Of a DNA stretch of 64,000 bases, positions 6,236 to 15,831 are shown piece after piece (the first letter of the stretch is position 1; every line of letters starts with the position of its first letter). Made by a program: the position numbers and the translations under genes. The DNA comes from Alteromonas sp. 5E99-2. Its GTDB lineage: Bacteria; Pseudomonadota; Gammaproteobacteria; Enterobacterales; Alteromonadaceae. A model generated the notes under the pieces. That model was not told the DNA's origin. It did no database searches and saw only the letters and a list, made by a program, of their open reading frames with translations. The stretch spans positions 1 to 64,000 of the forward strand of contig NZ_JAFNJE010000005.1 of assembly GCF_017368475.1 (NCBI RefSeq). The letters are read 5' to 3'.

Positions 6236-7372
6236 ATGTCTGAATTTCATATTTCCAGTCAATTTGACAGTGGAAACATTCAGGTAGTAAAAGCGGATTC
6301 AGTTGAAGATATAGTCTTAACAATTAAAAAAGATAACCAATCTGATTTTTATCAATGGTTTCACTTTCGACTTGTCACACAACCCTTTATTGCCCACAAA
6401 ATTAAACTTACTGAACTAGCCAATTCCGCTTATCCCGGGGGTTGGGAAAACTACGGCGTTGTAGCCTCTTACGATAGACAGACATGGTTTAGGATAGAAT
6501 CAGAATTCGATGGAGACACGCTCTCGTTTGAATTCAACCCTGAGTACCCTTCAATTTATTTTGCGTACTTCGCACCTTACAGTTACGAAAGACATCTCGA
6601 TCTTATCGCTGATGCTCAAATGTCTTCCCTGTGTACTCATACATTACTTGGCGAAACCCTCGACGGTAGAGATATGTCTCTTTTAGTGATTGGTGAGCCG
6701 AGTGAAGACAAATTAAATGTTTGGGTGACTGCAAGGCAACATCCTGGTGAAACTATGGCCCAGTGGTGCGCCGAAGGACTCATTTCTCGTTTACTCGATG
6801 ATGAAGACGGTGTGGCAAGACGTTGTTTGGATAAAGCGACATTTTATGTTGTACCGAATATGAACCCTGATGGTGGCGCTCGTGGTCATTTAAGAACAAA
6901 CGCTGCGGGTGTGAATTTGAACCGAGAATGGGCGAACCCGTCAATGGAGAAAAGCCCTGAAGTTGCTCTTGTATTAGCGGCAATGGATGATATTGGCGTT
7001 GACATGTATTTAGATTTACACGGTGACGAAGCACTACCGTATAATTTTGTTGCTGGCGCTGAAGGCAACCCTGAGTACTCTGAGCGAATTGCAGCGTTGG
7101 AGTCTAAATTCAAGACCGCTTTATTAACCATTACACCTGAGTTTCAGGATGAATACGGTTACTCCAAAGATAAGCCGGGTGAAGCGGATATGCGCGTAGC
7201 ATGTAACGCAGTGGGTCAACGTTTCGACTGTTTGTCGTATACATTTGAAATGCCTTTCAAAGATAATGCAAACCTGCCAGACCCTGTGTACGGATGGAGT
7301 GTGCCTCGTTGTCAAAGATTAGGCGAAGATATTCTTTCGGCAGTGGGCTGTGTGCTGCCATTTTTACGTTAA
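6236..7372 (+). CDS. Cytosolic M14-family zinc carboxypeptidase
   Basis: A 378-residue metallopeptidase of the M14 cytosolic carboxypeptidase (CCP) group. The N-terminal 120 residues form the beta-sandwich typical of CCPs, starting FHISSQFDSGNIQVV. The catalytic domain shows HPGE (zinc ligands His169, Glu172), DLHGDE (third ligand His262) and a catalytic Glu338 in YTFEMPF. There is no signal peptide, so it acts in the cytoplasm, removing C-terminal amino acids from peptides or proteins. The open frame extends upstream to 6224, but relatives begin at MSEFHIS-like sequence, so I chose 6236. The next gene starts 35 bases on, so the two may be co-transcribed. Confidence 0.88.
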   Translation: MSEFHISSQFDSGNIQVVKADSVEDIVLTIKKDNQSDFYQWFHFRLVTQPFIAHKIKLTELANSAYPGGWENYGVVASYDRQTWFRIESEFDGDTLSFEFNPEYPSIYFAYFAPYSYERHLDLIADAQMSSLCTHTLLGETLDGRDMSLLVIGEPSEDKLNVWVTARQHPGETMAQWCAEGLISRLLDDEDGVARRCLDKATFYVVPNMNPDGGARGHLRTNAAGVNLNREWANPSMEKSPEVALVLAAMDDIGVDMYLDLHGDEALPYNFVAGAEGNPEYSERIAALESKFKTALLTITPEFQDEYGYSKDKPGEADMRVACNAVGQRFDCLSYTFEMPFKDNANLPDPVYGWSVPRCQRLGEDILSAVGCVLPFLR

Positions 7373-7407
7373 GCACAGAATAAAATAACAATAAAAGAGG
7401 AAAAAAC

Positions 7408-9069
7408 GTGGAAAGTTTTTATCAATTATTAACCTTGCTGGATAGTTTCTTAGGCTCAGCAGTTTGGTTCCCATATGTATTACTGGGTGTCGGTCTATTT
7501 TTTACCATTTATTTGAAGTTCCCACAGATTCGTTTCTTTGGTCATGCTTGGAAAGTGGTTACGGGAAAATATGATCACGGAGATGAACCTGGCGATACGT
7601 CTCATTTCAGAGCGCTGACTACTGCGCTATCTGGCACCGTAGGTACAGGTAATATTAGTGGTGTGGCGTTTGCGATATTTTTAGGTGGCCCTGCGGCTTT
7701 GTTTTGGATGTGGGCGACGGCCTTTTTAGGTATGACCACCAAGTTCGTAGAAGTAACTCTATCTCATAAATACCGAGTTAAAACTGAAGATGGCACCATG
7801 GCTGGCGGACCTATGTATTACATGGACCGCAGATTAAACATGAAGTGGCTAGCGGTAGCCTTTGCCGTTGCCACTGTGATTTGTTCTTTTGGTACCGGAA
7901 ACTTGCCTCAAAGTAATGGTATTGCTACCAGTATTGAATCTACTTTTGGCATAGAGCCGGTTATTGTGGGAAGTGTGTTGGGGATTTTACTGGCGCTTGT
8001 GATCTTAGGCGGTATCCAGCGCATTGCAGCTGTGACATCTAAAATTGTTCCTATTATGGCGTTGATTTATTTAATCGGTGCGTTAGCGGTTATTTTTGCC
8101 AATGTTGAAAACATCGGGCCTGCGTTTTCTTCTGTGATCAGCGATGCGTTTACTGGCTCTGCAGCAGCAGGTGGATTTTTGGGAGCATCTTTGTCTTATG
8201 CGTTCAGTCGCGGTGTTAACCGAGGTCTATTTTCCAATGAAGCAGGACAAGGTTCTGCGCCTATAGCTCACGCTGCAGCGAAAACCAAAGAGTCGGCCTC
8301 TGAAGGTATGGTTTCTTTGTTAGAACCTTTCATTGATACCATCATTATTTGTACGATTACTGGTTTGGTTATTTTGTCATCAGGGGTTTGGAATGAAAAA
8401 CACTACAATGAATTCCAGCGCTCAGATACCTTGTTTATTTCAGGTGAGTATAACGAGTCAAATACAGATGACGTAACTAATCTATACCGCTATTTGAATA
8501 AAGAAGATGAGCATGGTGTAACGCCATATACAGGTTCAATATCCGTTGCTAATGGTAAAGCGATTAGTGGTGGTTATACGTTACTACATGCTCGCTCGTT
8601 TGCTGAAGATGTAACGTATTCACTGGGTAATGAAGACTTATTTACCGGCACGCTAAGTATCGAAAATGGTCAGCCAATGAAAGACAATATTATTATTGAA
8701 GGTAAATCTCTGGTACATTCAGCGCCATTAACCGCAATTGCATTTACTCGTGGTTATTTTGGTGATTTTGGTAAGTACATAGTATCGATTGGTTTATTGT
8801 TGTTCGCTTTTTCTACTGCAATAGCTTGGTCTTATTATGGCGATAGAGCAATGACTTATTTGCTTGGGCCAAAATCAGTCATGCCTTATCGCGTTGTTTA
8901 CGTTGCTGGTTTTGTTTGGGCATCGTTTTCTGACACGACGTTGATATGGGCGCTAAGTGCAGTTGCAATTGTTGTAATGACCTTACCGAATTTGTTGGGC
9001 ATCATGCTTTTATGCAAAGAAATGAAATCAACTGCCGAAGAATATTGGAGTAAGGTAAAAGATAAATAG
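7408..9069 (+). CDS. Sodium:alanine/glycine symporter (AGCS family) with an extra loop
   Basis: A 553-residue inner-membrane transporter. Family signatures are [40 protein letters not shown] and [20 protein letters not shown]; about ten membrane segments are visible. AGCS proteins import alanine or glycine with sodium. Typical members are about 450-490 residues. Here roughly 90-100 hydrophilic residues (about 330-430) are inserted between the helix ending VILSSGVWN and the conserved [13 protein letters not shown] segment. The start is GTG 7408 with AGAGG eight bases upstream. It follows the carboxypeptidase, so a peptide/amino-acid uptake and recycling unit is plausible. Confidence 0.88.
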   Translation: MESFYQLLTLLDSFLGSAVWFPYVLLGVGLFFTIYLKFPQIRFFGHAWKVVTGKYDHGDEPGDTSHFRALTTALSGTVGTGNISGVAFAIFLGGPAALFWMWATAFLGMTTKFVEVTLSHKYRVKTEDGTMAGGPMYYMDRRLNMKWLAVAFAVATVICSFGTGNLPQSNGIATSIESTFGIEPVIVGSVLGILLALVILGGIQRIAAVTSKIVPIMALIYLIGALAVIFANVENIGPAFSSVISDAFTGSAAAGGFLGASLSYAFSRGVNRGLFSNEAGQGSAPIAHAAAKTKESASEGMVSLLEPFIDTIIICTITGLVILSSGVWNEKHYNEFQRSDTLFISGEYNESNTDDVTNLYRYLNKEDEHGVTPYTGSISVANGKAISGGYTLLHARSFAEDVTYSLGNEDLFTGTLSIENGQPMKDNIIIEGKSLVHSAPLTAIAFTRGYFGDFGKYIVSIGLLLFAFSTAIAWSYYGDRAMTYLLGPKSVMPYRVVYVAGFVWASFSDTTLIWALSAVAIVVMTLPNLLGIMLLCKEMKSTAEEYWSKVKDK

Positions 9070-9086
9070 TGGGTTGGAGTTTATAA

Positions 9087-9416
9087 ATGGCGTTAATAGA
9101 ATGCCCTTCGTGTAATAAAAAAATTTCGGATAAAGCAGAAACTTGCAGTCATTGCGCCTTTGGCGTAAAGGCTGCAGATGCTGATGATATTTTAAGAAAG
9201 CAAAAGCTAAAACATTTTAATAAATTACGTGGGCTACAAAATCAATCCATGTTGGCAATACTGTTGTTTGTTACAGGGTTTGGTTTTATGTTTTGGGGAG
9301 GGGCGCAACCTGGAGACCTACAGCACAACTTAGCCATGGGAACCTGTACTTTGGGCTTTGTTTGGTATGCAGTTAACCGCGTGCGTATTGTCATTGCTAA
9401 GAGGTTTTCGCAATGA
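9087..9416 (+). CDS. Zinc-ribbon small membrane protein
   Basis: A 109-residue protein. An N-terminal zinc ribbon (CPSC at residues 6-9 and CSHC at 20-23) is followed by a charged linker and two membrane helices (MLAILLFVTGFGFMFWGG and MGTCTLGFVWYAVNRV). No function is known. The stop overlaps the ATG of the YeaC-like gene by four bases (ATGA), so it is the first gene of a small operon with the YeaC, DUF349 and 72-residue genes. Confidence 0.7.
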   Translation: MALIECPSCNKKISDKAETCSHCAFGVKAADADDILRKQKLKHFNKLRGLQNQSMLAILLFVTGFGFMFWGGAQPGDLQHNLAMGTCTLGFVWYAVNRVRIVIAKRFSQ

Positions 9417-9724
9417 ACCTCGATGTACTTTTGTCGTCCATGTCTCCTGATGTGTACAGCCGCTTGAGACAAGCGGCTGAAACAGGCAAGTGGCCAGATG
9501 GTACGGCTTTAGACGAAAATCAAAAATCAGTTTGCTTACAAGCCGTAATGTTGTATCAAGCTAAAGTAGAGCAATCTAATGAGCATATGACCTTAGGTGC
9601 CGACGGCAATATTGTTCATAAAAGTAAGCGTGAATTTAGAAATGAACTTGATGAAAGTTATTCAGCGTCTACTGATATTCCCAACTCTCAGACAATAGCC
9701 AAATTTAAAGAAAATGATTTTTAG
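9413..9724 (+). CDS. YeaC-like DUF1315 protein
   Basis: A 103-residue soluble protein of the YeaC/DUF1315 family, recognised by MSPDVYSRLRQAAETGKWPD, LDENQKSVCLQAVMLYQAK and the GxIVHKSK pattern. It is conserved across gammaproteobacteria but has no established function. It overlaps the gene before it by four bases and the DUF349 gene after it by eleven, so the three are translationally linked. Confidence 0.8.
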   Translation: MNLDVLLSSMSPDVYSRLRQAAETGKWPDGTALDENQKSVCLQAVMLYQAKVEQSNEHMTLGADGNIVHKSKREFRNELDESYSASTDIPNSQTIAKFKENDF

Positions 9725-12524
9725 TAAATTTTTCACACCTGACTACGCAAAACCCGATCCTAAATTGCGATGTGCAGCAATTGACAAATTATCTCCTTCA
9801 TTACCAAAAGAACGACAGATACTGCACGAGCTTGCGTTCAATGATGACTCGGTAGACGTTACTCTTGCCGCACTGACTAAGCTTGATTCATTCGCGCTTT
9901 GGCAAAAAATGGCGCAAATAGCAAAAAATGCAAGAGTAAAAAAAGCAGCGGTAGTGAAAGTGAAGCAAACTATTTTCTCGTCACAAAGCATGTCTGATAG
10001 TGAGAAAAAACAGTTTCTTATCGAGTCTGCTGATACGGAACTGTGCTCAGAAGTATTAGAGCGGGGTGGGGTGTTTTTTGACGATACCGATTTCGCAATC
10101 AAGCTGATTGATAAAGTCAATAAACCTTCTCTTGCTGAAGCAGTGTTTTTAAAACATGGCCAAATGGATTTAAAAGCACACTTAGTAGAAAGCCAAAATG
10201 ATGTTGGCGTACTACAACGTTGGTTGAAAAAGAATCAAATCGCAGATAACAGCGAATTAATCGTTAAAAAAATCTCTCGTTTAGAAGCGCTTAAATCCAG
10301 ACCGGAAGAGTTGATTCGACAGGTTAAAATGAATTTAGCAAAGTACTTGGCATTAACTGAGCAAAGTGACTTTGAAATAGTTGTAAAAGAAAAAGAATTG
10401 TTGGAATCAGAATATCAGCAATTTGCGACTGAATTTGATGTACTAAAAGAAAGAGACAAAATTCAGTTTGAAGAAAAGAAGCTGACGATAGATAAAAAAG
10501 TGGCGTTTCATATAGAGAGTATGGAATCTAGCTACAAAGAAGAGCAGTTGTTACAGGAAAAGCAATTACAGCTAGAGGCAATAACCTCATTAGTGCAAAT
10601 ATTAGCTAATGATGTAAACACAATATTTAACGACCTTGAAGCTGTTACATTAAGTCAACTTGAAGAGCTACAAGTTCGAATTCAAAACGCAAACGATGAC
10701 CTTGCTAAATTTGCAGACCTTATAGGTAGAGAAAATAGCGAACCTTTGGCACAGCGCCTTGATGAACTAAAAACAAAACTAATTCGATTACCAGAATGGC
10801 AAAGACATGGAGAGTTAGTGTCTAAGGCTATTCAATTTGTTGAAGAAGAAAAAGAAAAGATCTTAACTACACCTGAGGCTATTCAAGAAAAGTTACCTTT
10901 GTTAGAAAGCCACTTTCACGATGTCTATGATAAATCATCACCGTTAGCAATAGTGCATTTTGAACAATGGTCTAGCATTAAAAAACAACTTAGAAAGCGT
11001 CTCCGCGACCACAAAGAAACAGTTAAACAGGCAGTAACACAGTTAAATCGCTCTTTTGGTAAGGTGTCTAGTCTTATTGAACAAGGGAAATACAAGGCGG
11101 CTTTTAGTCAATTCAAACTATTAGACAAACAGTGGGAAAAAGCCACTGATGCTGTAAAAGAAAACCTTGCCCGCAAGTACGATGATGTTTCACAGAAAAT
11201 CACTCATTTGGAAGAGTGGCAGCAGTACCTCGCTAGCCCCAGAAAGCCAGAGTTGGTGACGCAAGCTCAAAGCCTTATTAATGATTCTGAATTGTCGATG
11301 AAACAACGTGCTGATCAGATAAAGGTATTGAGAAAACAGTGGCAATCGCTTTCTTTGGGGAGCCAATTATCCCAAAGTGATATAGAACAAAATAAGGCTT
11401 TTGATGATGCGTTAGAGCAGGCGTTTGTTCCGTGTCGCGCTTTTTTCGCAGAACAAGAAGAAATACGACAAGCAGCAAAGACAGAAAGAGAGTCATTATT
11501 GTTTGAGTTAGATCAGATGTTAAAAGACACTGTGTCTATTGATGAAGACTATGCGAAGCGCTTTGAAAATATTCAAAGGCAATGGCGAGATACGCCTTCA
11601 TTACCACCAAAAGATTACGCCTATTTTAAACAAGAGTTTGATAAACGAAGAGACGCTATTTTCGCGAAATTAACCCCTTATTTTGAAGAAAACAAACGTG
11701 TTAAATCAGCTTTGATCAAACAGGTTGAAGCCCTATTGTCCAAGGAACACAGTTCAGAGGCAGTAGAAGAGGCCAAAACATTACAAAAGCAATGGCGTAA
11801 CATAGGAACGTCTGGAAAGCGCTTTGATAATAAGTTATGGCGCTCTTTTCGCGAAGCAAATGACAAAGTGTTTGCTAGGGCTAAGGACGAACGTGACGTT
11901 AAGCAACAAGCCCTAAGCGCTGAAATAAACGCAATAACGCAATTGATAAATGATTTCCTAGTTCAAAGTGTCGACTTGAAAAAAGGCGCTTACGATACTT
12001 TATTTTCTGAGTTGAGCGATAAAGTTAAAACTTTACCCAAAGGTGTTGGGGGTTCATTGATAGAAAAGCTGAACCAAGTAGAAGAAAAAAGAAAATTACA
12101 TAGCCAGAGAAGTGCAATAGTAAAGCGTCAAGCGCATGCTCAGAATTTATCTGATTTTCTGCGTTTTCGTTGCGACAATAGTAACGTAGAAATCACTGCT
12201 TTTACGTCGTGGAATGAGTTGCCTAAAGTGTGGCAGCAGGCCGCAAAGAACGAAATTAACGGTGTAGCAAACCTTTCTGAACAGCTAGTTACGTTAGAAA
12301 TTTTATTAAAACTAGAAACCCCTAAAGAGCATCAAGATATAAAACAGGCTCTGCAAATGAAGTTGTTAAGTGATAATTTTAATAATTCTCAGCGAGTAAG
12401 TGTGAGTGAGTTACTCAATGTGTTTGTCGGCACTTTTGTAGATTCTCCTGATGAAACTGTTTTAGAACGAATAGACTGTGTAGTTAATGCTGCGTATGTC
12501 GAACCTACTAATTCTGAAGTATAG
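9714..12524 (+). CDS. Large DUF349-repeat coiled-coil protein
   Basis: A 936-residue soluble, highly charged helical protein. At least four DUF349-type repeats are visible in the second half, each built around a Q-W core: LDKQWEKATDAVKENLARKY, LRKQWQSLSLGSQ, IQRQWRDTPSLPPKDYAYFK and LQKQWRNIGTSGKRFDNKLW. Long Glu/Lys-rich coiled coils lie near residues 220-300. No enzymatic motif is seen. DUF349 proteins are widespread in marine gammaproteobacteria and uncharacterised; coiled-coil repeats suggest a scaffold or binding role, but that is inference. It overlaps the YeaC-like gene by eleven bases and is followed after 11 bases by a small gene. Confidence 0.75.
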   Translation: MIFSKFFTPDYAKPDPKLRCAAIDKLSPSLPKERQILHELAFNDDSVDVTLAALTKLDSFALWQKMAQIAKNARVKKAAVVKVKQTIFSSQSMSDSEKKQFLIESADTELCSEVLERGGVFFDDTDFAIKLIDKVNKPSLAEAVFLKHGQMDLKAHLVESQNDVGVLQRWLKKNQIADNSELIVKKISRLEALKSRPEELIRQVKMNLAKYLALTEQSDFEIVVKEKELLESEYQQFATEFDVLKERDKIQFEEKKLTIDKKVAFHIESMESSYKEEQLLQEKQLQLEAITSLVQILANDVNTIFNDLEAVTLSQLEELQVRIQNANDDLAKFADLIGRENSEPLAQRLDELKTKLIRLPEWQRHGELVSKAIQFVEEEKEKILTTPEAIQEKLPLLESHFHDVYDKSSPLAIVHFEQWSSIKKQLRKRLRDHKETVKQAVTQLNRSFGKVSSLIEQGKYKAAFSQFKLLDKQWEKATDAVKENLARKYDDVSQKITHLEEWQQYLASPRKPELVTQAQSLINDSELSMKQRADQIKVLRKQWQSLSLGSQLSQSDIEQNKAFDDALEQAFVPCRAFFAEQEEIRQAAKTERESLLFELDQMLKDTVSIDEDYAKRFENIQRQWRDTPSLPPKDYAYFKQEFDKRRDAIFAKLTPYFEENKRVKSALIKQVEALLSKEHSSEAVEEAKTLQKQWRNIGTSGKRFDNKLWRSFREANDKVFARAKDERDVKQQALSAEINAITQLINDFLVQSVDLKKGAYDTLFSELSDKVKTLPKGVGGSLIEKLNQVEEKRKLHSQRSAIVKRQAHAQNLSDFLRFRCDNSNVEITAFTSWNELPKVWQQAAKNEINGVANLSEQLVTLEILLKLETPKEHQDIKQALQMKLLSDNFNNSQRVSVSELLNVFVGTFVDSPDETVLERIDCVVNAAYVEPTNSEV

Positions 12525-12535
12525 AGAATAATTGA

Positions 12536-12754
12536 GTGAAAAATAGAGTCGAATACGTATTTGACAGAGAGCCTATCGCTTACCGTTTTTTAAATACGGT
12601 AAGCCATTGGGATGTTCCTGGGTTAACTGTTAAATTCGGGCAGTCATCTTTTCATGTTCTCATTGAATACACAGTGCAAAAAGGTGACTTTGATACCACA
12701 CTATCTCAATTGGATGATTTGTCTGCGAGGGAAGGCGGTGTAGAAGCCAGTTGA
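12536..12754 (+). CDS. Small conserved-looking protein of unknown function
   Basis: A 72-residue acidic protein with no membrane segment (KNRVEYVFDREPIAYRFLNT, SHWDVPGLTVKFGQ). I do not recognise a family. It starts at GTG 12536, just after the DUF349 stop, and is in the same direction, so it is likely the last gene of that operon. Its codon use is like its neighbours, which argues for a real gene. It converges with ansA 14 bases further on. Confidence 0.55.
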   Translation: MKNRVEYVFDREPIAYRFLNTVSHWDVPGLTVKFGQSSFHVLIEYTVQKGDFDTTLSQLDDLSAREGGVEAS

Positions 12755-12768
12755 TATGTTATTAAACA

Positions 12769-13779
12769 TTAACAGCTTAGTTCACCACGTAGATTTTTAG
12801 CCATTAGTGTTTTGCGCTGACTATGGTTGATTGGCTGACCTAACACGTAGTGCAATTTTGCAAGGGCTGCTTCCGGCGTCATATCAAAACCAGAAATTAG
12901 ACCTGCATCAAACAATGTATGGCCAGTAGCGTAGTCTTCCATACTGACTTTCCCTTTATAGCATTGAGTACAATTGACGACTAGAATACCTTCTTGAGTC
13001 GCTCGTTCAAATTGAGCGAGTAACTTAGGATTCTGCGGCGCATTTCCCACGCCATAGGTTAACAATATTAATGCTTTAACAGGTTGTTTTAACGTGTTTT
13101 CAATGACTTCTGTTGCTATCCCTGGATAGAGCGTTACTACGCCAATGGGTTGAGTGTTTATAGGCGTTACAATTAAGGGCTCAGTAGAAGACTGGGTTAC
13201 TAGTTCACCTGCAAGTAGCGATATATTGATACCTGCTTCTAATAATGCGGGAAAATTAGGCGATCCAAACGCGTCAAAACCATTCGCGTCGATTTTTCTG
13301 CTTCGGTTTCCTCTAAAGAGTTTATTACTAAAATACAATGTCACTTCTGCAATGGGATAGTTTGCAGCGACATAGAGCGCATTAAGTAAATTTTCTTGGC
13401 CATCTGAGCGCAATTCAGCTAAAGGAATTTGCGAGCCTGTGACAATAACGGGTTTTTGCAAATTTTCGAACATAAAGCTTAGTGCCGATGCGGTATAAGC
13501 CATGGTGTCGGTTCCGTGCAATATGATAAAGGCATCGTATTTATGGTATTGACTACGGATGTCTTCGGCAATTAAATTCCAATCGCTTGGACTCATATTA
13601 GATGAGTCAATTAAGTTTTCGTATTCATGAAGTACGTAGTTTGGCATTTCAGAACGATGAAATTCTGGCATGTTAGCCAGTGTTTCTTCTAGAAAACCTG
13701 GAACTGGAATGTAACCATTTTTGGATACTTGCATACCTATGGTGCCACCTGTATATGCAATATAAATTGTTTTCTTCAT
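12769..13779 (-). CDS. ansA: Type I (cytoplasmic) L-asparaginase
   Basis: A 336-residue asparaginase, the normal length of the AnsA type. It has both catalytic threonine motifs, YTGGTIGM at residues 9-16 and HGTDTMAYTAS near 90, plus VTGSQIPLAELRSDGQENLL. There is no signal peptide, which fits the low-affinity cytoplasmic enzyme hydrolysing L-asparagine to aspartate and ammonia, rather than the periplasmic AnsB. It stands alone, convergent with the DUF349 operon and divergent from the diguanylate cyclase gene. Confidence 0.92.
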   Translation of the reverse strand: MKKTIYIAYTGGTIGMQVSKNGYIPVPGFLEETLANMPEFHRSEMPNYVLHEYENLIDSSNMSPSDWNLIAEDIRSQYHKYDAFIILHGTDTMAYTASALSFMFENLQKPVIVTGSQIPLAELRSDGQENLLNALYVAANYPIAEVTLYFSNKLFRGNRSRKIDANGFDAFGSPNFPALLEAGINISLLAGELVTQSSTEPLIVTPINTQPIGVVTLYPGIATEVIENTLKQPVKALILLTYGVGNAPQNPKLLAQFERATQEGILVVNCTQCYKGKVSMEDYATGHTLFDAGLISGFDMTPEAALAKLHYVLGQPINHSQRKTLMAKNLRGELSC

Positions 13780-14051
13780 GGCGTTTTTATCTTATTTATG
13801 ACGATATGTTTTATGTAGCATAATACTGAAATATGCCGAGAAAAGCTTTTTTTGCTTAGGGAAGATACCTAAACGCCTATATATGTTTTAATTCTTAGAG
13901 CAAACACTCTGCTATTACGATTATGTTGTATGGAAGCTGGAGTGTAGATAAACTGGTGAGTATAAAATATGCGCTTTAGTGATTTTCATATCGCTAAAAC
14001 CATTAAATCTAAAACTCCGTCTTAGTAACATTTATCCAGGTAATATAATAG

Positions 14052-15785
14052 TTGAAAAAAATTTGGTTTTTTTTAGGTTGCTTAATTGTTGGTGATGTTT
14101 ATGCAGATCACTTTGATGAACTTCAAAGTGCATTCGAATTACGAATAAAAGACCCGCACAGGTCATCTGCGATGATTGACAATATGAGCGAACTTACTTT
14201 TGTAGGCGAACAACGTGAGAAAGTAAAATATCTGCGTGCTTTTCATATGGCATTACACGGTGAGCTTGAGCAATCTTTGGCGCAGATGGCACAAATTGAT
14301 ACTGATAATTTAAAAGATAAAGAGCTCGCTGCAGCAGTATTAACGACCATGTTGTCAGTTAACGCAGGTGTTAAAACTTGGGGAGATTCTTTTCATACGT
14401 TACACAAATTACGCTTACTGTTAGAAACGGCACCTGAGTTACTTTCCTCGCAAACCCGTCAAAATATGATTTTTAGCATATCAAATTTTTTCTGGGAAAT
14501 TGGTGAATATGATGAAGTTGTCTCTATGATGTCAAACTTGATGCATCAACGGCTAACTAGCGAAGACAAATGCCGAGTTTTTTCATTGATGTTAAGTGCA
14601 CAAGTAGAGAAGGCTGATTTTGAGAAATCAAAAGAGACTATTCAGCGCTTTGAAGATGTATGTTCGGACACAAAGCCATCAATTTCTAGTCATTTAGTTA
14701 AGGTAGACAAATTAAAAGTACTTTGGCATGACAATGCTGAGCGGGCGGTTATTGAAAAGGCAATGGCTTTTGAGCCTGAAGTCATTTTGTTTGGTTATAC
14801 GCCATCAACTCGTACTCTTCAGGTTTTTATTGCGCAAATGGCGTATGAGTTAAATGACATAGAGTTAGCGCTAAGTTACGTGAATAAGGTTATTGGCGAT
14901 GGAAAGGAAATGGGGTATTACAGGCCCTATCTGGAAGCTTATCAGATCGCAGCTAACGTAAATACTCAGATTAAAAACAATCAAAAAGCAGTGTACTTTC
15001 TTAATAAATATATAGCGTTAAATCACGTTACTCAAGAGAACAGTGCGAAGTTACTATTAGCTATTGAAAAAGCAAAATTTGATGTTCAGAAAGTTGAAGC
15101 AGAAATGGAAATGCTAGATAGCGAAAACAAATTACTTCATACCAAAGCAGAGCTTTCTCGTGAAAGAATGGAAAGTACATTGCTCTTGCTTTTGTTTGTA
15201 TCCATTTTAGTGTGCTTTTTGGTGTACTGGTCATGGCGAGCCAAAAAGGTTCAAAAACGGTTAAAAATAGCGGCTGAAATAGATTACCTTACAAAAACAT
15301 ATAATCGGTCTTTTTTCACCCAAAAAGCGTTAGAGCGGCTAGATAAGCTTCGAAATAAGCGCTCTTCTACGGCTATTATTTTACTCGACTTAGATCATTT
15401 CAAACGTATAAATGATAGCTATGGCCACCAAGTAGGTGATTGGGCGTTGAAGGCTGTAGCAAGAACCTTAAATTCTGAGTTGGACGCAAAATGGACGCTA
15501 GCACGAATGGGAGGAGAAGAGTTTGCTATTTTTCTTGAGGGAAGCAATGCTCAAGAGGCGATATCTATTGCTGAAAACTGTAGAAACATTATTGAAAAAA
15601 TAGACACAAAACCAACTAAACAGTCATTTGTTATAACTGCCAGTTTTGGTGTGAGTGATACTACGTCAGTTGGATATAATTTTGATAACTTAATGTCTGC
15701 CGCAGACTTGGCTTTGTATCAATCTAAAAGCAAAGGTAGAAATAAAGTGTATGAATATTCAAACAATTTATCATTTTCAAAATAA
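14052..15785 (+). CDS. Membrane-bound diguanylate cyclase with periplasmic TPR-like sensor
   Basis: A 577-residue c-di-GMP synthase. A signal sequence (IWFFLGCLIVGDVYA) leads into a helical, TPR-like periplasmic region of about 340 residues, a short coiled coil, one membrane helix near 377-397 (LLLLLFVSILVCFLVYW), and a C-terminal GGDEF domain. The active-site loop is GGEEF at 487-491, compatible with activity. The inhibitory-site RxxD normally nine residues before it is replaced by DAKW, so product inhibition may be weak. The start is TTG 14052, chosen because it gives the signal peptide; the ribosome site is poor. What it senses is unknown. Confidence 0.85.
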   Translation: MKKIWFFLGCLIVGDVYADHFDELQSAFELRIKDPHRSSAMIDNMSELTFVGEQREKVKYLRAFHMALHGELEQSLAQMAQIDTDNLKDKELAAAVLTTMLSVNAGVKTWGDSFHTLHKLRLLLETAPELLSSQTRQNMIFSISNFFWEIGEYDEVVSMMSNLMHQRLTSEDKCRVFSLMLSAQVEKADFEKSKETIQRFEDVCSDTKPSISSHLVKVDKLKVLWHDNAERAVIEKAMAFEPEVILFGYTPSTRTLQVFIAQMAYELNDIELALSYVNKVIGDGKEMGYYRPYLEAYQIAANVNTQIKNNQKAVYFLNKYIALNHVTQENSAKLLLAIEKAKFDVQKVEAEMEMLDSENKLLHTKAELSRERMESTLLLLLFVSILVCFLVYWSWRAKKVQKRLKIAAEIDYLTKTYNRSFFTQKALERLDKLRNKRSSTAIILLDLDHFKRINDSYGHQVGDWALKAVARTLNSELDAKWTLARMGGEEFAIFLEGSNAQEAISIAENCRNIIEKIDTKPTKQSFVITASFGVSDTTSVGYNFDNLMSAADLALYQSKSKGRNKVYEYSNNLSFSK

Positions 15786-15786
15786 A

Positions 15787-15816
15787 TTAGGGCTTTTAAA
15801 GAATTAAAAGCCCCTA
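15787..15816. terminator. Hairpin terminator between convergent genes
   Basis: TTAGGGCTTTTAA pairs with TTAAAAGCCCCTAA around a short loop, located in the 46 bp between the convergent cyclase and lipA genes. It can serve both directions, though the T-run on either side is short. Confidence 0.6.
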
Positions 15817-15831
15817 AGATAAACGTCTATT

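Noticed and set aside
6090-6287. 65-codon plus-strand open frame before the carboxypeptidase
   Set aside because: Cys/Phe-rich with no family resemblance, no ribosome site, and overlaps the real gene start.
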